From Desertibacillus haloalkaliphilus (GTDB taxonomy: Bacteria > Bacillota > Bacilli > Bacillales > KJ1-10-99), in the NCBI RefSeq assembly GCF_019039105.1, contig NZ_JAHPIV010000010.1, positions 48,378 through 112,377 of the forward strand: a stretch of DNA of 64,000 bases. The letters are read 5' to 3'. A program made the position numbers and the translations under genes. The first letter of the stretch is position 1. Each line of letters begins with the position of its first letter. Shown here piece by piece: positions 1-7,932 of this stretch. The notes under the pieces were generated by a model that was not told the origin of the DNA, did not search any database, and saw only the letters and a program-made list of their open reading frames with translations.

Positions 1-542
1 AAGGGGACGGAGTGCGCCAACAGAGATGCAAGTAAGTGGAGTAGGCTTACTCGCACCGCCTTTAGATTGAAGTATGAAGGTAAGAGCACTGAAGCGAGAG
101 AAGTAAAATCAGAGAAGGGAAAAGGGGACGGAGTGCGCCAACAGAGATGCAAGTAAGTGGAGTAGGCTTACTCGCACCGCCTTTAGATTGAAGTATGAGG
201 GTAAGAGCACTGAAGCGAGAGAAGTAAAATCAGAGAAGGGAAAAGGGAACGGAGTGCGCCAACAGAGATGCAAGTAAGTGGAGTAGGCTTACTCGCACCG
301 CCTTTAGATTGAAGTATGAGGATAAGAGCACTGAAGCGAGAGAAGTAAAATCAGAGAAGGGAAAAGGGAACGGAGTGCGCCAACAGAGATGTAAGTAAGT
401 GGAGTAGGCTTACTCGAACCGCCTTTAGATTGAAGTACGAGGGTAAGAGCACTGAAGCGAGAGAAGTAAAATCAGAGAAGGGAAAAGGGGGTGGAGTGCG
501 CGAACGGAGATACTAGTCAGTGAAGTAGGCTTAACCGAACCC
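1..542. repeat. 121-bp tandem repeat, about 4.5 copies
   Basis: Copies begin at 1, 122, 243, 364 and 485, an exact 121-bp period. The first four are nearly identical; the fifth diverges and fades near 542. The array is cut by the window start, so more copies may lie upstream. Each unit carries nested inverted repeats: an outer GTGCG/CGCAC pair and an inner AGTAAG/CTTACT pair, so one strand could fold into a hairpin. A 14-codon ATG frame (26-70 in copy 1) has its second codon turned into a stop in copy 4, so I do not think it is translated. Diverged single copies occur near 26019 and 45271. Function unknown. Confidence 0.95.
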
Positions 543-673
543 ATGCGAGCGAATGAAATGATTGCTTCAAGTGCAACGATCATGTATCTTAAACAGTAGC
601 AGCTTTTGTCATTATTTTGACTTAGGATACGTCATATGGTGACAATGAATACAACAAACAGAGTGATAGGTTC

Positions 674-702
674 TTATTGAGGCTATGTTATAATGTTATA
701 AT
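674..702 (+). promoter_or_regulatory. possible sigma-A promoter for ccdC
   Basis: A TTATTG at 674-679 lies 17 bp before a perfect TATAAT at 697-702. A second TATAAT at 689-694 overlaps it. The -35 match is weak, so this is tentative. Confidence 0.35.
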
Positions 703-740
703 GATACATATTGTGTTAAGTGGAAGGAGGTATTCGATTT

Positions 741-1262
741 ATGTCGTCGGCAATGTATGTAGTATTCACGATTGGTGCTATTATGATGGCAATACTAGCG
801 GCTATTATTCGATTAAAAGCGACAAAAAGGCCAGCGACCGTAAAAAAAATAGTTTTACCGCCTTTATTTATGTCGACTGGTTTTTTAATGTTTTTATACC
901 CACCTGTACGACCGGGTGGTACCGTAGAGATCATCGAGACATTTATAGCACTTGCCGTTGGAATGATATTTTCGATTTTTCTCATTAAGTCATCTAAATT
1001 CGAAATTAAGGAAGATCAAATATATTTAAAGCGATCAAAAGCTTTTATTTTTATTTTGTTCGGTTTGTTGCTTTGTCGAATTGCTTTAAAACTAATCATA
1101 GGAGATACGGTTAGTTATGAAGTCCTAAGTGGGATGTTTTTTATTTTAGCTTATGGAATGATTATCCCTTGGCGAATTTCGATGTTTATTTCATATAAAA
1201 AGTTAGAAAAAGAATTAGAACGTACATCAAACGAAAAGCAAGTCGTACCTGCCCAAACGTAA
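741..1262 (+). CDS. ccdC: CcdC-like membrane protein (YneJ, DUF1453)
   Basis: This 173-residue integral membrane protein matches the CcdC/YneJ family, linked to cytochrome c maturation in Bacillus. The recognisable features are a first hydrophobic segment, the KKIVLPPLFMSTG block, the KFEIKEDQIYLKRSKAF block and a C-terminal PWRISMFI region, with about five membrane helices overall. The frame is open from a GTG at 720, but the ribosome site GGAGG at 726-730 sits 10 nt before ATG 741, which fixes the start. It is followed by a bidirectional terminator and faces the yneK-like gene, the same neighbour as in B. subtilis. Confidence 0.9.
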   Translation: MSSAMYVVFTIGAIMMAILAAIIRLKATKRPATVKKIVLPPLFMSTGFLMFLYPPVRPGGTVEIIETFIALAVGMIFSIFLIKSSKFEIKEDQIYLKRSKAFIFILFGLLLCRIALKLIIGDTVSYEVLSGMFFILAYGMIIPWRISMFISYKKLEKELERTSNEKQVVPAQT

Positions 1263-1265
1263 ATC

Positions 1266-1314
1266 ATATCAAAAAGCTTGGTCGAGGATGATTCCTCACC
1301 AAGCTTTTTGATAT
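1266..1314. terminator. bidirectional terminator between ccdC and yneK
   Basis: A 17-bp perfect stem (1266-1282 with 1298-1314) has an A-run on one arm and a T-run on the other, so it can serve both converging genes. Confidence 0.85.
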
Positions 1315-1739
1315 TAACTAAATAAGTGTTGATACGTTGTAAGGTCAATGTTTTTTTCTTTCAATTTCTTCCGAAGAAACTTATGGTCACGCTTTGGTGT
1401 TGCTAGAATATAGCCCTCAATGATCAGTTCCTCCGTAATTGTCGTTGCCTCTCTTTCAAGCGCAAGTTGTCCAATCTTGCCAGCTATTTTCTCACGAGCA
1501 ACATCTCTAAATAGCTCAGGGACCGGTTCTACCAATTCTTCAAGTAGTTGCTTTTTTTCGTCAGGCCATAAGTGGCGTGTTTCTTGAATATAGTGATCTT
1601 GCCAATCGAGAATAGACTTTCCATCTTCTTTTGGCAGGCGTTTGAGAAATTTTCGAAACATAAAATAACCACCAATAAACATCACTGTGATTAAAAAGAT
1701 TGACCAAAAAACGATAAACCACATAAACCATTCTGACAT
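1314..1739 (-). CDS. yneK: YneK-like protein (DUF2621)
   Basis: The 141-residue protein has one N-terminal membrane helix (about residues 5-27), then a conserved cytoplasmic part with RHLWPDEKKQLL, REKIAGKIGQLA and ILATPKRDHKFL. These blocks match the YneK/DUF2621 family of spore-forming bacilli, whose function is not known. ATG 1739 follows GAGGTGAGG by 4 nt. It converges on ccdC with a shared terminator, conserving the yneJ-yneK gene pair. Confidence 0.85.
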   Translation of the reverse strand: MSEWFMWFIVFWSIFLITVMFIGGYFMFRKFLKRLPKEDGKSILDWQDHYIQETRHLWPDEKKQLLEELVEPVPELFRDVAREKIAGKIGQLALEREATTITEELIIEGYILATPKRDHKFLRKKLKEKNIDLTTYQHLFS

Positions 1740-1878
1740 ACGTCCTCACCTCAACCTTATCTGGACCCCATTTAATAATGATTTCATTTAAATTTTATCA
1801 TAAAGCGACCTATGAATACATTTATTTTACCTTTAATAGCTATTTTTGCTATAGTTATAGTCAGTGAGGTGAAATGAT

Positions 1879-2301
1879 GTGTATGCAATGATTATTAGTT
1901 ATGGTTTACATTTACTATCAGCTGTCATTTTCTTCATCCTTTTACCACTGCCTTTTTTGGTTAAGGGAATGGAGCAAGATGGAAGAGAGCGTTTAACTGT
2001 CTTATTTCGATTTTATAAAAGCGTCCTAGTGGTTGCACATGGTGCCCTAGTTTTTGCATTTATTACAGGGTTATGGATGTATTTTAATCTAGCATCATTG
2101 TGGCTTTGGAGTATCATCATCGTTTGGGTTGCTCTTGGTGCTTTTCTTGGGGTTACACTAAAAAATATGCGACTTTCTCAAGAGGCATTTTCAAACCAGG
2201 AGGATGCTCGTACGACTATTGCGAAGGTGAAGAGGTTCAGTATCTTCCTTTCAGTGGCAATCGTTGTGATGTTTGTATTAAAGGCTGTTAGGTATATCTA
2301 G
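1879..2301 (+). CDS. four-helix membrane protein, unknown function
   Basis: The 140-residue product is very hydrophobic, with four predicted membrane helices at about residues 5-27, 48-68, 72-95 and 119-137 and a basic loop before the last helix. The layout recalls small CopD/DUF2269-like membrane proteins, but I cannot place it in a named family. GTG 1879 is chosen because GAGGTG lies 8 nt upstream; the nearby ATG codons at 1874 and 1877 are out of frame or closed. It is monocistronic and ends at its own terminator. Confidence 0.7.
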   Translation: MYAMIISYGLHLLSAVIFFILLPLPFLVKGMEQDGRERLTVLFRFYKSVLVVAHGALVFAFITGLWMYFNLASLWLWSIIIVWVALGAFLGVTLKNMRLSQEAFSNQEDARTTIAKVKRFSIFLSVAIVVMFVLKAVRYI

Positions 2302-2307
2302 GTAAAG

Positions 2308-2340
2308 AACACTTTCTCATCAGTAGAGAAAGTGTTTTTG
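2308..2340 (+). terminator. rho-independent terminator
   Basis: AACACTTTCTC at 2308-2318 pairs with GAGAAAGTGTT at 2326-2336 and runs into a T-tract. Confidence 0.85.
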
Positions 2341-2476
2341 TTGTTCCGTATTCGTTTTTCAGCTCGGTGGGACAAAATATTGGCGGTTGTAGTAGGGAGA
2401 TTGTCCAACCAAATATCTCAAACTTTCATAGGTTAATAACAAACAACTAAATAAAAAAATCTACGAAAGGAGAATC

Positions 2477-3313
2477 ATGATGACGGACTTTAATAAGCAC
2501 GATAAAACGTCTAAAGGTCATAAGAAAGTGAACAATGACTATGCTCCACCGCCTTATTTTAAACATCAGCCAAAAAAACGTAAAAATGCGGTTTTACCTG
2601 AAGCAAGTAATCGTGAAATGGAACCTGAGATTGCGGTAGGGAAAGCATTTGTAAAAGTTCCAGTGGTATTGGCAGAAGATACTGTTCAAATTGATATGAA
2701 TGCAAAAATTGATTTCCCGGAGCCTGTCCTTGAGATCAAAGAGGTGAAGAAAAACTTAAAAGTTACGCAATGTCGTCTACTATTACCGACAAATAAATTA
2801 TTTATTAAAGGGTTTGTTCGTAAAAATATCCAGTATGCAACGCCAACACATGGGTCAAAAGAATCAGTCGTTTCTAATATCCGTTCGTTGACAACAGATA
2901 TTCCGTTTGAGATCGTTACTCCAATAAATTTAAAGAGGGAACCACAATTTAAGGCACAACCAGGTCAGACTGAATTCTCATACTTCACGACATCACCGCT
3001 TCCAAAAGGTTTTGCAGAAAAGGAAAAATTATTATCAGCTGATCTTGCCCAATTTGATCAAATTAGTGGTGAGAACTTTAATGAGCTTCCATTCTGTGAG
3101 TTAATTTCTAGTCGATTCATTGAAGTCGATGAAGCACTTGATCGCAAAATGGGGCGCGTGTACGATCACCGTGGAAAAGAAATTGATGCACCATTTGAAG
3201 AAGGAACATTTACTTCAGTTGAAGAAAAAATGGTCGTTGAATTAACAGTTAAAGTGTTGCAAAATCAACAACTTCATGTGAAATCAAAGAAGCATAAAAA
3301 GCATAAGTATTAA
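2477..3313 (+). CDS. probable spore outer-layer protein (CsxC/SPOCS-like)
   Basis: The 278-residue soluble protein has no signal peptide or membrane helix. A basic, proline-containing N-terminus leads into a beta-rich middle part with the blocks KNLKVTQCRLLLP and LFIKGFVRKNIQYATP (about residues 91-121), which resemble the SPOCS/DUF3794-type domain in CsxC-like and other spore-surface proteins. The tail is strongly basic (KSKKHKKHKY). The assignment rests on block similarity recalled from that family and is moderate. The ribosome site AGGAG precedes ATG 2477; ATG 2480 is also possible. A terminator follows at 3336. Confidence 0.55.
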   Translation: MMTDFNKHDKTSKGHKKVNNDYAPPPYFKHQPKKRKNAVLPEASNREMEPEIAVGKAFVKVPVVLAEDTVQIDMNAKIDFPEPVLEIKEVKKNLKVTQCRLLLPTNKLFIKGFVRKNIQYATPTHGSKESVVSNIRSLTTDIPFEIVTPINLKREPQFKAQPGQTEFSYFTTSPLPKGFAEKEKLLSADLAQFDQISGENFNELPFCELISSRFIEVDEALDRKMGRVYDHRGKEIDAPFEEGTFTSVEEKMVVELTVKVLQNQQLHVKSKKHKKHKY

Positions 3314-3335
3314 AAAAGACAAAGGTTATGGTAAA

Positions 3336-3375
3336 AGGGGCGATTTCTCTTAAGGGGGACGCCCCTCCTTTTTTG
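3336..3375 (+). terminator. rho-independent terminator
   Basis: AGGGGCG (3336-3342) pairs with CGCCCCT (3360-3366), followed by CCTTTTTT. Confidence 0.75.
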
Positions 3376-3398
3376 GGTCTGAAGAAGACTATATGAGG

Positions 3399-3833
3399 CT
3401 AATCTCTGTTTCCGTTGATTTCTTGTTCAAGTTGATTCATTGCTTTCTTGTAATCACTGTTCATTTGTTGTTCATGAATATGGACAATATTCCATCCCCT
3501 TTTTTTAAAGTAAGCGATTTTTTGTCGACGAATGATTTTTTCATGCTTGTTTTTATTTGGATCCTTGTGACACTCTATAGCAATATTTTTCTTCGGAAGA
3601 GCAATATCGATAAAATATTGGCCACATGGAATACGTGCTTTGACACGGTACCCATTGGCTTTTAAGAAATCGTAAACGTCACGTTCTAGATCGGATTCAC
3701 ATTTTAAGCGTTCATGGTCGACTGTGTGCCGATGTTTTTTATGTTTATGGTGTTTAAAATAGTTGAAGGCTAGAACGAAAGGGATCGTTATCATCGTTGA
3801 GAATACAAAAGCTTCAATGAATAGATTTGTCAT
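3399..3833 (-). CDS. membrane-anchored DUF559/PD-(D/E)XK-like protein
   Basis: The 144-residue protein has one N-terminal membrane helix (about residues 5-24), a His/Lys-rich linker (HHKHKKHRH), then a small domain with SDLERDVYDFL, the Cys-containing strand IPCGQYFIDIAL and NIAIECHKD. The order E ... D ... ExxxK and the closing YFKKRGWNIVHI strand resemble DUF559/Vsr-type nuclease folds. Whether it cuts DNA is unknown. GTG 3842 would overlap the ribosome site AGGTGA, so I start at ATG 3833. It ends near the terminator of the convergent spore-protein gene. Confidence 0.6.
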   Translation of the reverse strand: MTNLFIEAFVFSTMITIPFVLAFNYFKHHKHKKHRHTVDHERLKCESDLERDVYDFLKANGYRVKARIPCGQYFIDIALPKKNIAIECHKDPNKNKHEKIIRRQKIAYFKKRGWNIVHIHEQQMNSDYKKAMNQLEQEINGNRD

Positions 3834-3954
3834 TTTCTTCACCTATGAATAGGGTTGACATCTTACTTAATAATATGAGATGATTAAAATTGCTGAAAGA
3901 GATTGTCGTTATTTGTCGTATGGAGTTCTTATCATTATTGATCGATTTTAACAT

Positions 3955-4051
3955 GGGGCTGGCTGCGGTACTGGTGTACGCCGAGGTCTTCAAAACCTTC
4001 AGGGAGGCGCGTGCCGTCTCCGGTGGGTTCGATTCCCACACAGTCCCGCCA
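3955..4051 (+). tRNA. selC: tRNA-Sec (anticodon UCA)
   Basis: The 97-nt RNA has the features of bacterial tRNA-Sec. The acceptor arm pairs GGGGCTG with CAGTCCC plus an eighth, mismatched position; the discriminator is G and CCA is encoded (4049-4051). The seven-base anticodon loop is CTTCAAA with anticodon TCA. There is a long variable arm with GGAG/CTCC and GGC/GCC pairs, and a T-arm GTGGG-TTCGATT-CCCAC. UCA reads UGA. Together with selA, selB and selD in the window this identifies selC. A short open frame over it (3890-4090) is spurious. Confidence 0.95.
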
Positions 4052-4099
4052 AATATACATATCATACCAATTCTTGAGTGGTTTAATTAGTTCAATATG

Positions 4100-4144
4100 A
4101 AACAGCCAAAAAACCGAAGTATAAGGTCTTTTGGCTGTTTTTTT
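4100..4144. terminator. bidirectional terminator between tRNA-Sec and yneR-like gene
   Basis: AACAGCCAAAA (4101-4111) pairs with TTTTGGCTGTT, flanked by A- and T-runs suited to both directions. Confidence 0.8.
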
Positions 4145-4433
4145 ATTGTTGATAGTCATATGTAATACTGTTCGTTTTGCGGCTGTATTTCACATGGAGG
4201 TCATGGTTATCGAAATACCATAGGTCATCGCTTTCGATGAAGAAGGTATACCCGTTTACATCTAGGGTTGCAGCAGCTTCTTTAGGGCTTTCTTTTGTCA
4301 CACCGAGAGAAAATCCTTGTTGAACGGAGCTATCACCACCATAACGAGCAAAAAAGCGAATAAATTCACCTTTCTCAATGTCCATTTCCTCTTCAAACCA
4401 TTTAAGTGCAGGTTCTGTTATTGTAATTTTCAT
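4143..4433 (-). CDS. yneR: YneR-like HesB/IscA-fold protein
   Basis: The 96-residue protein belongs to the HesB-like YneR group: KITITEPALKWF at the start, then IRFFARYGG and QQGFSLGVTKESP, and DDLWYFDNHDL near the end. It contains no cysteine at all, so it cannot bind an iron-sulfur cluster the way IscA does. It is the third HesB-fold gene in this window; the other two carry selenocysteine. ATG 4433 follows AAGGAGTG. In B. subtilis yneR lies in the same neighbourhood as yneJK and citB. Confidence 0.85.
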   Translation of the reverse strand: MKITITEPALKWFEEEMDIEKGEFIRFFARYGGDSSVQQGFSLGVTKESPKEAAATLDVNGYTFFIESDDLWYFDNHDLHVKYSRKTNSITYDYQQ

Positions 4434-4930
4434 TCTTTCACTCCTTGTAAATCAGGATAAAACGTATTGTACTAAAGTACAACCATGACCATTATAATAC
4501 AAAGCTTTGTTTTTTTCATAAGGTGAGGTCATTTGTCGATTTTTATTCAACAGCTAGTTTTGTTTATGTAGCCGACTCATCAAAGCGCGATCACGCTGCG
4601 CTGATGGGTTGTTTGTGCTTAGTTTGAAAGGGGACGGTAACCAAATCCTAATTAGCCATAATGAAATAGTAATTATGGCTCAAGATATGAAGTTCATATC
4701 ATACGCTCGGAGCTGATCAATAAAGCATTGCTGTCTGAACTCGAGAGTGTTTTATTACTTATGAAAGGAGTGAGTATAGCCATATTCACCTAGCATTGAA
4801 TAAAAAAGGATATACTAGGTGATTCTTTTTACTAAAGATATTGTTCAAACATCCCCTTGAAAGTTGGTCTTTTGAGCAGGTGTAAAGGAATTTTGAACAA
4901 ATTTATTAAAAGCAATAAAGGGTGATTATT
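4434..4930. other. intergenic region with hairpins, no gene seen
   Basis: About 500 bp. I see an imperfect hairpin around 4655-4680 (AGCCATAAT/ATTATGGCT) and a terminator-like hairpin at 4786-4830 (TCACCTAG/CTAGGTGA, then TTCTTTTT) about 100 bp before the betaine-binding gene. The latter could be an attenuator or the end of an untranslated RNA. A ten-codon frame at 4761-4793 overlaps it and is not convincing. Confidence 0.4.
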
Positions 4931-5824
4931 TTGTTAATGAAGATGATGTACAAAAAACGTTCTTTTCTACTTTGTATTGTGATCGTTAGTGTCCTAATTT
5001 CAAGCGGTTGTGGACCTGCTGACACGGATGAACAGGATGGTGAAGTAGCCGAATCTGACAATCCAACCATCACACTTGGCCAAGTTCCTTATCAACAAGC
5101 CTGGGTTCCATTAGCGATCATTGAAAATGTTGCAAATGAGCTTGGATACCCTACGGAGAGAACTGAAGGTGATGTTGGTGTGATGTTTCTAGGCTTATCA
5201 CGGGGAGACATTGATGTCTATGCTGATATTTGGTTACCAAATCTTCATTCAACCTATGCCGATCGATATGAAGATACTATCGATCTTATCGGAACATTGT
5301 ATGAAGATGCCCCAGTCGGTTGGGCGGTTCCTACCTATGTAGATATTGATAGTATTGAGGACTTATCTGGAAATGAGGAACTATTTGGTGGTGAGGTGAT
5401 TGGTATCGAACCTGGAGCAGGGATGATGCCAACCTCTGAGGAAGTGTTAGAGGAATATGACCTAGATTTAAACCTGATCTCCGGTAGTACAGAAGCGATG
5501 CTAGCAGCAGTATTGAGAGCGACGAATAATGAAGAGCCGGTTGTTTTTTTAGCTTGGCGTCCACATACAATGTTCCAGCTATTTGATATCAAAATGTTAG
5601 ATGACCCTAGAGGAATTTGGGAAACAGACGATGTTATGACTGGCGTCAATGAAAACTTTCAAGAGAAAGCACCAGACCTTTATTCTTTCCTTGAAGACTT
5701 TGAAATCAGTTTAGAGGATGTTGAAGATCTTATGTTAAGAATGGAAGATGAAGATTTAAATATGATTGCACAAGAATGGATCGATGAGAACAGATCACAA
5801 ATTGAAGAGTGGATAGACGGTTAA
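4931..5824 (+). CDS. orphan glycine-betaine-type ABC substrate-binding lipoprotein
   Basis: The protein (about 297 residues) starts with a lipoprotein signal ending in LISSGC, then the OpuAC/ProX-type fold: ITLGQVPYQQAW, DIDVYADIWLP, APVGWAVPTYVDIDSIEDL, then IGIEPGAGMMPTSEEVL and VVFLAWRPHTMFQLF. It should capture betaine-like osmolytes at the outer membrane face. No permease or ATPase gene is adjacent, so it may feed the opuA transporter at 60.8 kb or another one. Its two lobes are in the opposite order to the OpuAC at 62890. Ribosome site AAAGGGTG gives 6-nt spacing to TTG 4931; ATG 4937 is an alternative. The mature protein is very acidic. Confidence 0.85.
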   Translation: MLMKMMYKKRSFLLCIVIVSVLISSGCGPADTDEQDGEVAESDNPTITLGQVPYQQAWVPLAIIENVANELGYPTERTEGDVGVMFLGLSRGDIDVYADIWLPNLHSTYADRYEDTIDLIGTLYEDAPVGWAVPTYVDIDSIEDLSGNEELFGGEVIGIEPGAGMMPTSEEVLEEYDLDLNLISGSTEAMLAAVLRATNNEEPVVFLAWRPHTMFQLFDIKMLDDPRGIWETDDVMTGVNENFQEKAPDLYSFLEDFEISLEDVEDLMLRMEDEDLNMIAQEWIDENRSQIEEWIDG

Positions 5825-5843
5825 TATTGCGTGCTATTTATTG

Positions 5844-5892
5844 AGCCCCACAACTTCCTAACCTTAGTTTATCGGAGTTGTGGGGTCTTTTT
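5844..5892 (+). terminator. rho-independent terminator
   Basis: AGCCCCACAACTTCC pairs with GGAGTTGTGGGGT, followed by CTTTTT. Confidence 0.85.
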
Positions 5893-6073
5893 CGTATATC
5901 TATATCAAAATGAAGCGTTTTTGTCATTTTTTTCATGCCTGGACATAACTATTACTAATCCAGCAGGAGCGTTGTGCAAAAATGAAGGCGCTTACTTTGT
6001 GATTAGTCTTGTTGATCAGCTAGTACAGCAAAACAAAGCATTAACATACATTTAAAATGAAGAGGATGGTGAC

Positions 6074-7129
6074 ATGATGAAAGCTTTAGTATTAGAAGAG
6101 TTCAAAAAGCCCTTGGTCGTACGCAATATGCCAGACCCTGATCTTTCACCCGAAGGAGTTATTATTCGAGTCGAAGCAAATGGAGTATGTCGAAGTGATT
6201 GGCACGCGTGGCAAGGGGATTGGGATTGGATTGGTATTAAACTTCCACTTCCGCACGTATTGGGTCATGAATTCTCGGGTGTTGTTGAAGAGGTAGGAAA
6301 AGAGGTTAAAAACTTTAAAAAAGGCGACCGAGTGATTGTCCCATTTACAATTGGTGACGGCAGCTGTCCTTATTGCAAAAGCGGTCATCATAATATTTGT
6401 GAAAACATTCAAATGCCTGGATTCTCATCGTGGGGTGGTTTCGGACGATTTGCTCATGTACCAAATGCGGATACCAATCTTACTCAATTGCCTGAGAGTA
6501 TTAGTTTTGTAGAAGCGGCTGGGATGGGCTGTCGTTTTATGACTGCTTTTCATGGTGTGACGGACCAAGCACGGGTGGGTGCTGGTGAATGGGTGGCTGT
6601 TCACGGTTGTGGAGGAGTCGGTTTGTCAGCGATCCAGATTGCAACAGCTCTAGGTGCAAATGTCATCGCAGTTGATATCGGCGATGATAAATTAGAATTT
6701 GCTAAACAGCTAGGAGCCGTTGAGGCTGTTAATGCAAGTAGGAATAACGTTCCAGAAGCCATTAAGCAGATCACAAAAGGCGGGGCTGATGTCTCTATTG
6801 ATGCTTTAGGGATCAAACAAACGTGTCAAGCCTCTGTATTCAGTCTTCGCAAGCGAGGAAGACATTTGCAAATTGGCTTAACGACAAGAGAAGAAGAAGG
6901 GATGATCCCGCTTCCAATTGATGTCATTGTCCAACATGAAATTGAAGTGATTGGTTCGCTTGGTATGCAGCCATCAAGGTATCCTTATATGCTTGAAATG
7001 GTTGAGAAAGGTAAATTGAAACCGGGATCATTAATTACAAATACGATTTCGTTGGAGGAAGCACCAAAAGTATTCAATGAAATGGATACGTATAAAAATC
7101 TAGGTGTAACAGTTGTTAACAAGTGGTAG
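6074..7129 (+). CDS. zinc-dependent alcohol dehydrogenase (MDR family)
   Basis: A 351-residue NAD(P)-dependent dehydrogenase of the zinc MDR superfamily. The catalytic zinc site is seen in GVCRSDWHAW (Cys39) and LGHEFSG (His/Glu around 62-63); the structural zinc loop is GDGSCPYCKSGHHNIC; the Rossmann motif is GCGGVGLSAIQIA near residue 180, and the Asp in IAVDIGDDK suggests NAD(H). Substrate is not evident, since the family covers alcohols, polyols and formaldehyde adducts. ATG 6074 and ATG 6077 are adjacent, with GAGGATGGTG upstream. No operon partner is apparent. Confidence 0.85.
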   Translation: MMKALVLEEFKKPLVVRNMPDPDLSPEGVIIRVEANGVCRSDWHAWQGDWDWIGIKLPLPHVLGHEFSGVVEEVGKEVKNFKKGDRVIVPFTIGDGSCPYCKSGHHNICENIQMPGFSSWGGFGRFAHVPNADTNLTQLPESISFVEAAGMGCRFMTAFHGVTDQARVGAGEWVAVHGCGGVGLSAIQIATALGANVIAVDIGDDKLEFAKQLGAVEAVNASRNNVPEAIKQITKGGADVSIDALGIKQTCQASVFSLRKRGRHLQIGLTTREEEGMIPLPIDVIVQHEIEVIGSLGMQPSRYPYMLEMVEKGKLKPGSLITNTISLEEAPKVFNEMDTYKNLGVTVVNKW

Positions 7130-7242
7130 TTTTTCGATTTTAAAAATATATCGTGTTCAAATGCAAGACCAGATAAAAGAAAATGCAGTTAAGGTTGTAT
7201 AGAATTTTCTTCATATCAAACCATAACTATGAGGTGAAGAAG

Positions 7243-7701
7243 ATGAACCGAGAGATTATTACAGCCCTAACGACGATTGGTCTTGCCCAGGCCTTGAAAG
7301 TCCCACTAAACGAATCTGACAATGGAGAAAGCAAATGGAATACATTGCTGAAGTCTGGAAAAATGCCGAGTTCACATTCGGCAGGTGTAACTGCACTTTC
7401 GACGTATGTCGGTTTGGATAAGGGGTTTACCTCTGTCGATTTTGCGTTAGCGACAATATTTGGCCTAATCGTCATGTATGATGCACAAGGAATCAGGCGG
7501 CAAACAGGTGAACTCACTTTAAAGGTAAATGACCTTGATGAGGAAATTGAAAAGCTTGAAGGCTATGAACCGGGAGACTACCATCGTGAGCGTGAGGATA
7601 AATTAAAGGAAATGCTTGGTCACCAGCCAGAAGAAGTAGTGGCAGGAGCCTTGCTTGGGATCCTCTCAGGATCAATTAGCTATGTGCTAACAAAGCGTTA
7701 A
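7243..7701 (+). CDS. YuiD-like DUF212 membrane protein
   Basis: The 152-residue protein matches the DUF212 (divergent PAP2 / acid phosphatase-haloperoxidase-related) family: LKSGKMPSSHSAGVTAL carries the phosphatase-like Ser-His motif, VMYDAQGIRRQTGELT follows, and the C-terminal part has a charged coiled stretch plus HQPEEVVAGALLGI. About four membrane helices. Activity has not been settled for this family as far as I know. ATG 7243 follows GAGGTGA by 5 nt; the frame extends to 7183 but without a ribosome site. A strong terminator follows immediately. Confidence 0.85.
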   Translation: MNREIITALTTIGLAQALKVPLNESDNGESKWNTLLKSGKMPSSHSAGVTALSTYVGLDKGFTSVDFALATIFGLIVMYDAQGIRRQTGELTLKVNDLDEEIEKLEGYEPGDYHREREDKLKEMLGHQPEEVVAGALLGILSGSISYVLTKR

Positions 7702-7703
7702 GG

Positions 7704-7752
7704 GGGGCTGTTCTAAAAGGATTTCAAACCTTTTAGAACAGCCCTCTTCCTT
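7704..7752 (+). terminator. terminator of the AAAAGG palindrome family
   Basis: A 17-bp perfect stem (7704-7720 with 7729-7745) containing the CTGTTCTAAAAGG/CCTTTTAGAACAG core shared with other terminators in this window. Confidence 0.85.
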
Positions 7753-7932
7753 TTATTGCTAATGTTACCAGTGAAAACTAAAGCTTTGTTTTCCACCCCA
7801 AGAAACCCCGAGTACGATGTATTTTTCTATCGGTTGACAAACATAGGTAAAAGGAATGCTAGTATTTACCAAGCCCCTCTCCCTTGATTTTATGCTAAAC
7901 TATCGCAAGTAAGGGAAGGGGGGACTCGCTTT

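Noticed and set aside
26..70. 14-codon peptide frame in each tandem repeat
   Set aside because: Copy 4 has a stop as second codon and copy 5 lacks the ATG; no ribosome site precedes it.
1..542. CRISPR array
   Set aside because: The whole 121-bp unit repeats; there are no short repeats separated by unique spacers, and no cas genes.
3890..4159. Open frames on both strands over the tRNA-Sec
   Set aside because: They cover a well-folded tRNA gene, lack ribosome sites and resemble no protein.
5831..6055. 74-residue open frame after the betaine-binding gene
   Set aside because: It runs through a terminator hairpin and has no ribosome site.
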